Shown: positions 42,683 to 50,656 of the stretch, one piece after another
How the letters are laid out: each line of letters begins with the position of its first letter
Position numbering within the stretch: the first letter of the stretch is position 1
From: Thalassobius sp049116315
GTDB lineage: Bacteria; Pseudomonadota; Alphaproteobacteria; Rhodobacterales; Rhodobacteraceae
DNA length: 64,000 nt
Reading direction: 5' to 3'
Assembly (NCBI GenBank): GCA_049116315.1
Contig: JAGDZD010000005.1
Coordinates: forward strand, 1-64,000
Program-made: the position numbers and the translations under genes
The notes under the pieces: generated by a model
The model's database searches: none
The model's input: the letters and a program-made list of their open reading frames with translations, nothing else
What the model was told of the DNA's origin: nothing

Positions 42683-44506
42683 TTAGGCTGCTTTGTCCTG
42701 CTCGTTTGCCTGACGATGCCACAGATGTGCATACCGGCCCTCGCGTTCCAACAGCTCAGCATGGGTACCGGTTTCCACAATCACACCTTTTTCAAGCACA
42801 ACAATCTGGTCGGCCTCTGCAATCGTCGACAGCCGGTGCGCGATGGTCAGAACGGTGCGCCCTTCCCCGGCGCGCGCCAGGGCATCTTGGATCTCTTGCT
42901 CGGTGTCGGTGTCCAGCGCACTTGTGGCCTCGTCCAGCAACAAGATGGGTGGGTTTTTCAACAAGGTGCGTGCAATGCCCACCCGCTGCTTTTCACCGCC
43001 CGAGAGTTTCAATCCGCGCTCCCCCACAGTGGTGTCATAGCCATCAGGCAAAGCCATGATGAAATCATGGATCTGTGCCGAGCGGGCCGCCTCATGAATC
43101 TCTTCGATGCTGGCACCATCACGGCCATAGGCGATGTTATACAGGATGGTGTCGTTGAACAGCACCGTGTCTTGCGGCACGACCCCGATCAAATCGTGCA
43201 GGCTTTTCTGGGTGACGTCACGAACGTCCTGCCCATCGATCTTTAACGAGCCGCCAAGCACATCATAGAACCGGAACAACAACCGGCCGATGGTGGATTT
43301 CCCAGAACCGGACGAGCCGACGATGGCCACAGTCTGACCCGGTTCAATCGTCAAGCTAACCCCCTGCAGGATCGGGCGATCGGGCTCATAGCCAAACACC
43401 ACATCATCCAGCGCCACTTGTCCGCCTTTGACCTGCAGGGTTTTGGCGTCGGGTTTGTCGACCACCTCTGAGGGCTGTTCGAGCAGGTTAAACATCTCGC
43501 CCATGTCCACCAAGGATTGGCGGATTTCACGATACACAGTCCCGAGGAAGTTCAAAGGCATGGTGATCTGGATCATATAGGCGTTGACCATGACAAAATC
43601 GCCAACGGTCAAACTGCCGTTTTCAACGCCGATGGCCGCCATAACCATCACGCCCACCAGACCTCCGGTGATCAGAAACGCTTGGCCAAAGTTCAGGAAC
43701 GCCAAGGAATACGAGGTCTTGAGCGCCGCCTGCGCATAAAGCGCCATCGAGCTATCGTAGCGCGCCGCCTCGCGGCCTTCGGCGCCAAAATACTTCACCG
43801 TTTCAAAATTGAGCAGACTGTCGATCGCCTTTTGGTTGGCGTCAGTGTCTTGATCGTTCATCTCTTTGCGCAGTTTCACGCGCCATTCGGTCACCTTGAA
43901 GGTGAACCAGACATATAGCCCAATCGTCAGCACAACGACGGCCAGATAGCTGGCGTCAAACAGGTAAAACAAGATCCCAGCGATCATGATCAACTCTAGG
44001 AACAAAGGCCCAATCGAGAACAGCATAAAGCGCAACAGGAACTCAACGCCTTTGACCCCGCGTTCGATGATCCGGCTCAGCCCGCCTGTTTTGCGGGTGA
44101 TGTGATAGCGCATCGACAGGCGATGAATATGCACAAAGGTTTCTAGCGCCAGCTTGCGCAGCGCCCGTTGCCCCACGGCCGCAAAGATCGCATCCCGCAG
44201 CTGTTGAAAGCCGTTGGACATCAGGCGCGCCATCCCATAGGCCACGGTCAAACCGACCGCCCCTAGTGCCAGCTGCGACACACCATCCCCTGCAAGGGCA
44301 TCCACCGCATCTTTGTACAGCAACGGCGTCCAGACCGAGACCACCTTGGCCAGCAACAGCGCCAACATCGCAAAGACAACCCGGTACTTGACCCACGATT
44401 GCTTTGGATCTTTGGGCCACAAATACGGCAGAACCCGACGAATGGTCCGCCACCCTGACAGGCGTTCGTTGTCTAAGTTGGCATCGGTGTGGCTTAGTCG
44501 GCGCAT
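42683..44506 (-). CDS. Atm1-type ABC exporter
   Basis: A 607-residue half-transporter with fused membrane and ATPase domains. It matches the bacterial Atm1/HMT1 (ABCB7) type: six membrane helices, the family phrase LLNFETVKYFGAEGREAARYD with LSRIIERGVKGVEFLLRF before it, Walker A GSSGSGKST, signature LSGGEKQRVGIARTL and Walker B ILLLDEATSALD. Such proteins export glutathione-linked metals or sulfur compounds and contribute to Fe-S/heavy-metal homeostasis. It works as a homodimer in the inner membrane. It follows the LysM gene but a terminator separates them. Confidence 0.92.
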   Translation of the reverse strand: MRRLSHTDANLDNERLSGWRTIRRVLPYLWPKDPKQSWVKYRVVFAMLALLLAKVVSVWTPLLYKDAVDALAGDGVSQLALGAVGLTVAYGMARLMSNGFQQLRDAIFAAVGQRALRKLALETFVHIHRLSMRYHITRKTGGLSRIIERGVKGVEFLLRFMLFSIGPLFLELIMIAGILFYLFDASYLAVVVLTIGLYVWFTFKVTEWRVKLRKEMNDQDTDANQKAIDSLLNFETVKYFGAEGREAARYDSSMALYAQAALKTSYSLAFLNFGQAFLITGGLVGVMVMAAIGVENGSLTVGDFVMVNAYMIQITMPLNFLGTVYREIRQSLVDMGEMFNLLEQPSEVVDKPDAKTLQVKGGQVALDDVVFGYEPDRPILQGVSLTIEPGQTVAIVGSSGSGKSTIGRLLFRFYDVLGGSLKIDGQDVRDVTQKSLHDLIGVVPQDTVLFNDTILYNIAYGRDGASIEEIHEAARSAQIHDFIMALPDGYDTTVGERGLKLSGGEKQRVGIARTLLKNPPILLLDEATSALDTDTEQEIQDALARAGEGRTVLTIAHRLSTIAEADQIVVLEKGVIVETGTHAELLEREGRYAHLWHRQANEQDKAA

Positions 44507-44574
44507 AAGGACCCTTCCTGGCTATATATCACAGATAGGTCATCACCCCCTGAAATGACAGCCCCAGACATGCA

Positions 44575-44602
44575 AAAGCCGCGCAGAGAACTGCGCGGCT
44601 TT
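44575..44602 (-). terminator. Terminator after LysM gene
   Basis: AAAGCCGCGCA and TGCGCGGCTTT form 11 perfect pairs around a six-base loop. Read on the minus strand the stem ends in TTTT. It lies 20 bases after the LysM gene stop and before the ABC exporter start. Confidence 0.85.
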
Positions 44603-44621
44603 GCTGTGCATTTTTGAACGC

Positions 44622-46412
44622 TTAGTTCGGTACGGTGAAAATCTGACCGGGGTAGATCAAGTCAGGATCACGGATCAGGCCACGGTTGGCTTCAAAGACG
44701 CGTACATAAAGCACCCCTTCACCATAGTGATCACGTGCAATCGCCCAAAGCGTATTGCCCGGCTGAACCGTGACAGCCCGAACAGGGGGTACGGTTTCGG
44801 CGGGGGCCGCAGCGGGCGCATCACCTTCGGCTGTGGGCTGCGTGGCCTCTTGCACTTGGACAAGTTTTTCAACCGCTTCACGCTTAAACGGCGTTTCAAC
44901 CCGCGAGGTGACTTTGCCGTCCCCATCCACTTGGTCCAGACGCAGCGTATAAAGCCCGGCGTCAACCTCGTTCAGGATCATGCCCCACTGGCCTTGCTCA
45001 GAAATCTCCGCCTCTTGGATCAACGCGTTGTTAAGATAGGCACGCACAAAAGACCCAGCGTGGCCACGGCCGTTTAACTCAACAGCACCAGCGTCTGAAT
45101 AGCTGATTGCGTCCAACAACAATTCGCTCAGCGTTGCGGGATCTGCAACTTGCTGGGCGGGCTGCACCACTTTCACACCGTCTTTGCCTGCCACAATCAC
45201 AACCGGTGCCGCAGGTTCCGCGGCGGGCTGGGCTTCTGGCTCTGGGCTGGCTTCGGGTGTGGGTTCTGGAGCGGGTTCCGGTGTCGATGTCGGTGCGGCC
45301 TTGGTTTCAGGCTCTACCGAAGCGACAACCTCCGGTGCAGCTGGTGTGGCCTCTTGCGCGACAGGCTGTGGCGCTGGGGCTTCAGCTTCAGTCGCTTTAG
45401 GTTCGGCTTCGACCGCAGCGACCACAGGGGCCGGTTCGGTGTCAGGTGCGGGTTCAGCAGTGGCCACAACGTCGGGGGCCGTCTTTTCAGGTTCAACCTC
45501 CACCACAGCTTCGGCGGTTTTGGTTTCAGGCTCGGAGACCGCGGGGGCCGGAGTTGGCTCAACGGCCTCTTCGACCTTCTCTTCAGGCTCTGGGGCTGGC
45601 TCAACCGCAGGCGCAGGGGCCGCGACGGGTTCAGGGTCTGCCACGGCAACCGCTTCGGTTTTTGGCGCCTCAACCGCCACAGGGGCAGGTTCGGGCGTAT
45701 TGGTTACAGCAGGCTCAGCCTCGGCAACGACAATAGGTGCAGGGGCGATGATCACTTGATCGCTTGACCGCACCTGATGATCCCCGATCCGCAGCACCAA
45801 CGCCATCAAGCGAGGCTGTTGTGACGGTTCCACCGTTACGAAGGACACAAATTTGCCGTCGGCGCCGGGCACGGCAACTTCGAGCACGGCCTCATCCAGC
45901 AAAATATCAACTTCTCCACCAGCTGTGGCCGTTCCCGCGATCAGCGAGGTGCCATCGGGTTCGATGCGCACGATATCAAAGGTCGGTGCATCCGGCAGGC
46001 TGATCGCCGGTGCTGGCTCTGCTACCTCAGCCGTTTTGACACCGGGTTCAGCGGCGGGTGCAGCGGGTGCGGGTTCGGCAGTTTCTGGGGTAGCCACTTC
46101 GACCGGAGTTGGCTCTGGCGCGGGTTCAGGCGCAGGTTCAACAGGGGCCGCAACCTCTTTGGGGGGCTCAACCGGATCTTTCGGGGCGTCAACCGCAGCC
46201 GGTTCCGCCGGGGTTTGCGCCGCGGGTGGCGTCACCTCGGGGGCGGGTTGCGCCGCAGGCAGGGCCGCTTGTACGGCGGGTTGTGGGTCTGTGGCTTCTG
46301 GCGTTTCATCAAACACACCCAGCCCATAAAGGGCCGTTCCCAACGCGACAGCAGCACCGGCAGCACCTACGATCAGCGTCTGGCCCGAGGCCAGTCCAGC
46401 TAGTTTCGTCAT
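44622..46412 (-). CDS. LysM-domain protein with long Ala/Pro/Glu-rich region
   Basis: A 596-residue protein with an N-terminal membrane segment (ASGQTLIVGAAGAAVALGTALYGLGVF), then a first low-complexity stretch rich in Ala, Pro, Glu and Val, a small beta domain (PTFDIVRIEPDGTSLIAGTATAGGEVDILLDE), a second long low-complexity stretch (about residues 220-450), a second beta domain (ISYSDAGAVELNGRGHAGSFVRAYLNNALIQEA) and a C-terminal LysM motif (VTVQPGNTLWAIARDHYGEGVLYVRVFEANRG). LysM binds peptidoglycan, so the protein would span from inner membrane to wall. ATG 46412 is preceded by GGAAGGA. Its function is unknown. Confidence 0.88.
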   Translation of the reverse strand: MTKLAGLASGQTLIVGAAGAAVALGTALYGLGVFDETPEATDPQPAVQAALPAAQPAPEVTPPAAQTPAEPAAVDAPKDPVEPPKEVAAPVEPAPEPAPEPTPVEVATPETAEPAPAAPAAEPGVKTAEVAEPAPAISLPDAPTFDIVRIEPDGTSLIAGTATAGGEVDILLDEAVLEVAVPGADGKFVSFVTVEPSQQPRLMALVLRIGDHQVRSSDQVIIAPAPIVVAEAEPAVTNTPEPAPVAVEAPKTEAVAVADPEPVAAPAPAVEPAPEPEEKVEEAVEPTPAPAVSEPETKTAEAVVEVEPEKTAPDVVATAEPAPDTEPAPVVAAVEAEPKATEAEAPAPQPVAQEATPAAPEVVASVEPETKAAPTSTPEPAPEPTPEASPEPEAQPAAEPAAPVVIVAGKDGVKVVQPAQQVADPATLSELLLDAISYSDAGAVELNGRGHAGSFVRAYLNNALIQEAEISEQGQWGMILNEVDAGLYTLRLDQVDGDGKVTSRVETPFKREAVEKLVQVQEATQPTAEGDAPAAAPAETVPPVRAVTVQPGNTLWAIARDHYGEGVLYVRVFEANRGLIRDPDLIYPGQIFTVPN

Positions 46413-46511
46413 TCTATTCCTTCCAAACCGCCGACATCCCCATTGGCGGTTGAGCGACCATATTAACAAGGGTATGACCGTCAAAAGCACTTTTGGCGAA
46501 GGAAAATCAAG

Positions 46512-47063
46512 ATGCTCACCCCTTCTGTTTGCGTATTTTGCGGCTCACGGGCTGGCAATGATGCCGCTTATGCAACACAAGCGCACAATTTAGGGGAGGT
46601 TTTGGCGCAAAACGGGTGGCGTTTGGTCTATGGCGCCGGCGACGTGGGATTGATGGGCACAGTGGCCCGAGCGACCCAGACTGCGGGCGGACAGACCTTT
46701 GGCGTGATTCCAACCCATCTGATGTCAGCCGAAGTTGGCAAAACCGATTTGACCCAATTTGTGATCACCGAAAACATGCACGAGCGCAAAAAGGTCATGT
46801 TTATGAACTGTGATGCCATCGTCGTGTTGCCCGGTGGTGCGGGGTCATTGGACGAATTCTTTGAAGTTCTGACATGGGGTCAGCTGGGGCTGCACAAAAA
46901 ACCGATCTATCTGTTGAATGTCAAAGGGTATTGGGACCCGCTGATCGCACTGATGGACCATGTGATCACCCAAGGCTTTGCCGACGCGTCAATGATGGAA
47001 ATGATCGAGATCGTGCCAGACGTTGAGTCGTTTTCAGCCGCTCTAAGCGCCAAACTGGCCTGA
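46512..47063 (+). CDS. LOG-family nucleoside 5'-monophosphate phosphoribohydrolase-like protein
   Basis: A 183-residue Rossmann-fold protein. VCVFCGSRAGND starts the fold, GWRLVYGAGDVGLMGTVA is the first loop, and VVLPGGAGSLDEFFEVLTWGQLGLHKKPI contains the family motif PGGxGTxxE, with Ser in place of Thr. LOG proteins split N6-modified AMP to release the base (cytokinin activation in plants); in bacteria the physiological substrate is often unclear. It is divergent from the LysM gene and monocistronic. Confidence 0.9.
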   Translation: MLTPSVCVFCGSRAGNDAAYATQAHNLGEVLAQNGWRLVYGAGDVGLMGTVARATQTAGGQTFGVIPTHLMSAEVGKTDLTQFVITENMHERKKVMFMNCDAIVVLPGGAGSLDEFFEVLTWGQLGLHKKPIYLLNVKGYWDPLIALMDHVITQGFADASMMEMIEIVPDVESFSAALSAKLA

Positions 47064-47176
47064 ACAGGCACGCCTTAGCACAATTTCAGATTGCAATCCG
47101 TGATTTACTTTGCAGCGGTTCCCAGTACGGTGGGTCGCATTGAATTTGCAATTATATCATTGGAAGAGGCACCATT

Positions 47177-47788
47177 ATGACATCTGGCCAGATCAACCTG
47201 ACATTCGTGAACCGCTCCGGCGACCCAAACAACTCGCAAGTGGTGATCTTTCAACACAACAGCGCACCGGGGGCAGACTCGGCTGCGACAGCCTGGAATG
47301 TGATCGACAATTGCGGTCCAGGGGGCACGCATAACTTTGCGTTTCCGCTTGAATTTGAAGTCTCGGCCCGCAGTTCCGATATTGGCGATTTGCCCGCCCT
47401 ACCCGCCAGCCCCGGCCGCGTGATTGAACTGAGCACCAACAGCGCTGGCAGCGTATTGCAAGTGACCGATGGCAAAGCCTCTGATCCCGACGCCACAGAT
47501 GTGCGGATGAGCACAGACCATGGGGCCGCCGATATTTTGGCGTTGAAAGACGGGAAGGTTCTGGCCATTTCATACTATGTCCCACCACAGGACCGGGTCT
47601 CGTTTGAATTTGGCGCTGAACTTTTTATCGGCGCTGTGGGGGAAATCAACGAAGGTGATCTGCTTGAGGGCGACAAACTGCGCAAAGCGAGCACCAAGCT
47701 GGACCTGACCGGGATCAAGAAAGCAGATATCGTTATGTCCGGCAGCGGTCCCGACTTCTCTTTTGAGCTTCAAAACGTCGAACGTTAA
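47177..47788 (+). CDS. Unknown protein, beta-rich
   Basis: A 203-residue protein, apparently cytoplasmic (no signal peptide). It opens with GQINLTFVNRSGDPNNSQVVIFQHN and has phrases such as AWNVIDNCGPGGTHNFAFPLEFEV, AELFIGAVGEINEGDLL and a C-terminal ADIVMSGSGPDFSFELQNV. I have a memory of similar hypothetical proteins in other bacteria but cannot assign a family or function. GAAGAGGC before ATG 47177 gives a reasonable ribosome site. It is convergent with the phosphoesterase gene, with a 4-base overlap. Confidence 0.72.
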   Translation: MTSGQINLTFVNRSGDPNNSQVVIFQHNSAPGADSAATAWNVIDNCGPGGTHNFAFPLEFEVSARSSDIGDLPALPASPGRVIELSTNSAGSVLQVTDGKASDPDATDVRMSTDHGAADILALKDGKVLAISYYVPPQDRVSFEFGAELFIGAVGEINEGDLLEGDKLRKASTKLDLTGIKKADIVMSGSGPDFSFELQNVER

Positions 47789-48675
47789 TCCTGCCCCGAA
47801 ATCTCGATCACGGTGATTTCAGGCACCACACCAAAACGAACTGGTAGGATCGAGCACCCGATCCCGCCAGAAACCACAAGATCGCGCCCGTCTTCGCGGA
47901 CATGCCCATAGGCATACCGATTGCCAAAACGCGACGGCACAATGGGCGACCAGCCAAACAATCGAATTTGGCCGCCATGGGTGTGACCAGACAGGGTCAA
48001 GGCCACGCGATCCGACATTTTGGCAAAGATATCAGGCTCATGCGCCAACATCACCACCGGCGCGTCATCCTTGATCTGTGAGAGCGTTGCGGGCAGATCA
48101 TCCAGACCGCGAAAGCGCCCCCCGCCCAACACGAGCGCCAGTTGATCCTCCAGACCGGCAAGCCAGACGCCCGCATCCTCAAGCTTGACCGCCTGATTGG
48201 AGAGTACAGAAATTCCGTTTGCCTGTAGGGCCTGTGCATAGAGATTGGGACCAGCCCCGCGGGTTTGCGCCGAGAGGTCATCCCACCAATCATGATTGCC
48301 CAAGATACCAAAGACACCATGGCGCGCAGACAGTTTGGCCAAAACAGGTGCGGCGTCTTTGATCGACACCTCTTGGCTGATGAACCGGTGCCCTGCAGCA
48401 TAGTCGCCCAGCAAAACCACCAGATCCCCACCAAGCCCATTGGCCCGTTTCACAATGCGTTCCAGCCGGGCCAAGGACACGTTTGGCGCGCCGAGATGCA
48501 AATCAGCAATTGCCACAATCCGCATCGGCGGGGCTGTCCAGTCTTGCCGGCGGATCCGCCAGCGTTTGACACGCAAGCGCACCATCGGTTCGATGAAAAA
48601 CCCATAAGTCGCAGCAAAAAGGCCTGCCAGGAATATTCCCAGCAGGCCCTTTAGAAAGTTTCGACGCGCGAGCAT
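47785..48675 (-). CDS. Calcineurin-like metallophosphoesterase
   Basis: A 296-residue phosphoesterase with an N-terminal membrane anchor or twin-Arg-like signal (LARRNFLKGLLGIFLAGLFAATYGFF) and all metal-binding motifs: IADLHLG, LLGDYAAG, GNHDWWDD, LAHEPD and GHTHGGQIRLFG. Related membrane-anchored enzymes (YkuE type) act at the periplasmic face on phospholipid-type or UDP-sugar substrates. The start is ATG 48675. It lies 9 bases after sodB and could be cotranscribed with it. Confidence 0.88.
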   Translation of the reverse strand: MLARRNFLKGLLGIFLAGLFAATYGFFIEPMVRLRVKRWRIRRQDWTAPPMRIVAIADLHLGAPNVSLARLERIVKRANGLGGDLVVLLGDYAAGHRFISQEVSIKDAAPVLAKLSARHGVFGILGNHDWWDDLSAQTRGAGPNLYAQALQANGISVLSNQAVKLEDAGVWLAGLEDQLALVLGGGRFRGLDDLPATLSQIKDDAPVVMLAHEPDIFAKMSDRVALTLSGHTHGGQIRLFGWSPIVPSRFGNRYAYGHVREDGRDLVVSGGIGCSILPVRFGVVPEITVIEISGQD

Positions 48676-48684
48676 CAAAATTAC

Positions 48685-49284
48685 TTACAGACGTGAAGCA
48701 ACGTCTTCCCAGTTCACCAGCTTGTCCAAGAAGTTGGACAGGTAAACAGGACGCTTGTTGCGGAAGTCGATGTAGTAGGAGTGTTCCCAAACATCACAGC
48801 CCAGCAAAGCAGTCTGACCAAAGCACAGTGGGTTCACACCGTTTTCGGTTTTGGTCACTTTCAGACCACCGTCGGTGTCTTTAACCAACCAAGCCCAACC
48901 AGAGCCAAACTGGCCTGCGCCCGCTGCTGCGAACTGAGACTTGAACTCATCAACCGAGCCAAAGCTTTCAACGATGGCTTTTTCCAACTCACCCGGCATG
49001 GCGGTTTGGTTTGGGCCCATCATTTTCCAGAATTCATTGTGGTTCCACAGCTGCGAGATGTTGTTGAAGATCCCGTTTTGCGCCACAGCATTGGCGTCGT
49101 AGGTGCCAACGATGATTTCTTCCAACGTCTTACCGGCCCACTCGGTGCCCTCAATCAGCTTGTTGCCGTTGGTGACATAGGCGTTGTGGTGCAGGTCGTG
49201 GTGGTATTCCAGCGTTTCCTTGGACATGCCAAGATCAGCCAGTGCGTCATGGGCGTAAGGAAGATCAGGAAGTTCGAAGGCCAT
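48685..49284 (-). CDS. sodB: Superoxide dismutase, Fe type
   Basis: Converts superoxide to oxygen and hydrogen peroxide in the cytoplasm. The 199-residue protein shows the metal ligands His28 (LEYHHDLHH), His82 (WNHNEFW), Asp164 and His168 (GCDVWEHSYYIDF), and the substrate-gateway block GQFGSGWAWLV. Whether Fe or Mn is used is hard to tell by eye, but the GIFNNISQLWNH region resembles Fe-type enzymes. AGGGGA precedes ATG 49284. Confidence 0.94.
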   Translation of the reverse strand: MAFELPDLPYAHDALADLGMSKETLEYHHDLHHNAYVTNGNKLIEGTEWAGKTLEEIIVGTYDANAVAQNGIFNNISQLWNHNEFWKMMGPNQTAMPGELEKAIVESFGSVDEFKSQFAAAGAGQFGSGWAWLVKDTDGGLKVTKTENGVNPLCFGQTALLGCDVWEHSYYIDFRNKRPVYLSNFLDKLVNWEDVASRL

Positions 49285-49438
49285 TGGGAGTCCCCTTTAA
49301 ATCGCGTGTTTCTTTGCCTCGATAAATGGTAGAGTTTGCCCCTTAAGGTCAAGCCTTATCGACAGAAAGTTTTCCCATCGATTAGGTATGTCCCAATCCA
49401 GCCACCAGAAGCGTTCCAGAGTTAGGTGCGAACCAAGA

Positions 49439-49849
49439 TCACTCAACCAGTTTGCATTTTCCGTTCCGGCCAAACTCATTTGCATACCCGATGGGACGGG
49501 CAACCACGCGCAACCGATTGTTCGTTTTGTTGTAACTCATTGCATAGTTGAATTGGACCGAATTACCGTCAGAATCCTTCGCGCTTTTCAGAACCCAGTC
49601 GATGGCAACCTTCTTCTCGGTTTCACGAATTACTTTGCCCGTCGCCGGCCCCTTATTATAGTGATAGGCAACCCCGTCGAGAATTTCAGCCTTTGTGCTG
49701 CCTTTTTCCCATTCAAAGCGGTACTCTGGCGATATCCACTGTCCATTTTTTGCGCCTTTGATCTCGCAAACGATTGCGGTTTGCGCTGCTGAAACGGAAG
49801 TTGCGGACAATAGCGCCGCTGCGACACCAACGAGAAATACGTTTTTCAA
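49439..49849 (-). CDS. Small secreted protein, unknown
   Basis: A 136-residue exported protein with signal peptide (MKNVFLVGVAAALLSATSVSA) and a mature beta-rich domain with two cysteines (IVCEIKG and GKCKLVE) that may form a disulfide. I recognise no family. The start is TTG at 49849, preceded by AGGATA at good spacing; no other start keeps the signal. It lies alone between sodB and the sarcosine genes. The DNA around it is less G/C-rich than the neighbours. Confidence 0.7.
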   Translation of the reverse strand: MKNVFLVGVAAALLSATSVSAAQTAIVCEIKGAKNGQWISPEYRFEWEKGSTKAEILDGVAYHYNKGPATGKVIRETEKKVAIDWVLKSAKDSDGNSVQFNYAMSYNKTNNRLRVVARPIGYANEFGRNGKCKLVE

Positions 49850-50083
49850 ATCACTATCCTATAATCGATATTTGAGATCGCGGGCGTTGCCGTGACCTGT
49901 CTGAACACCCATTGGCCTGTGAAATGGGCCAATCAGTTTCGATTGAAATACCTGAAAAATCACACGCCTGAGTGGAAGTAAACCCTGTGCGACGAATTGG
50001 CCGTAAGGTCCATTGTGGCGCACGACACAGCCCTCAACGCGCCACTTGGGCACGTCGCGAACACGTGCATTAGTCTTAAAAAC

Positions 50084-50656
50084 TTAGAAATATCCGACGT
50101 CTGCGCCAGTTTCTGCCGAGGTGGTCAGCAGATCAAAGGCATAGGCCGCAACCGAACGAAAGCAGATCACATGTGCGTTAGAATCCGCTGAAAACCAGAT
50201 TGCCCCGGCCATCTGTGCCACCCGGGTGCGCCGGAAATCACCAACCGCCATCGCCTCTGGCGAAAAATCAACTGGCGCCAGTTTGGCCAGGGTTTCACGC
50301 ACGGCTGAGGCTTCGCCCGTCAGATCAAAACGTACACGTGCATCCGAGACATCCGCCACCAACGCATGGGTCTGCCCCAGGGCCTCTGACAAGGCCAATG
50401 TGAGGCTCGCAGCCTCTTCATAGGGCAACTGCAACAACAGCTCATCCGGCGACATCCATGCCAAGGCGCGCTCTTCGGCCCAAACGATCCGCCGCTGTGC
50501 GGGCACATCAACACGGGCCACATCCTTTAGCACTTGCGCAAAGCCTGTGTCGGCGAAATCACCGCGCAGCGTGATCATCCCGCATAGGCCCGCCTCCGCG
50601 ACAGAGATCTGCCCAAAGGTGCTGGCCCCCTTCAACGCGCTCACCGCCTCAGACAT
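50084..50656 (-). CDS. soxG: Sarcosine oxidase subunit gamma
   Basis: A 190-residue subunit of heterotetrameric sarcosine oxidase. Features are the AEAGLCGMITLRGDFAD block, RIVWAEERALAWMSPDELLLQLPYEEA and the C-terminal FRRTRVAQMAGAIWFSADSNAHVICFRSVAAYAFDLL. The gamma subunit helps hold the complex and shape the tetrahydrofolate site. ATG 50656, preceded by GGGGAGAA, overlaps the end of soxA by 8 bases. It is the last gene of the operon. Confidence 0.92.
   Translation of the reverse strand: MSEAVSALKGASTFGQISVAEAGLCGMITLRGDFADTGFAQVLKDVARVDVPAQRRIVWAEERALAWMSPDELLLQLPYEEAASLTLALSEALGQTHALVADVSDARVRFDLTGEASAVRETLAKLAPVDFSPEAMAVGDFRRTRVAQMAGAIWFSADSNAHVICFRSVAAYAFDLLTTSAETGADVGYF

Noticed and set aside
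45150..45767. Gly/Phe/Arg-rich and Gly/Ala/Ser-rich frames on the plus strand resembling structural proteins
   Set aside because: They are antisense readings of the Ala/Pro/Glu repeats of the LysM protein.
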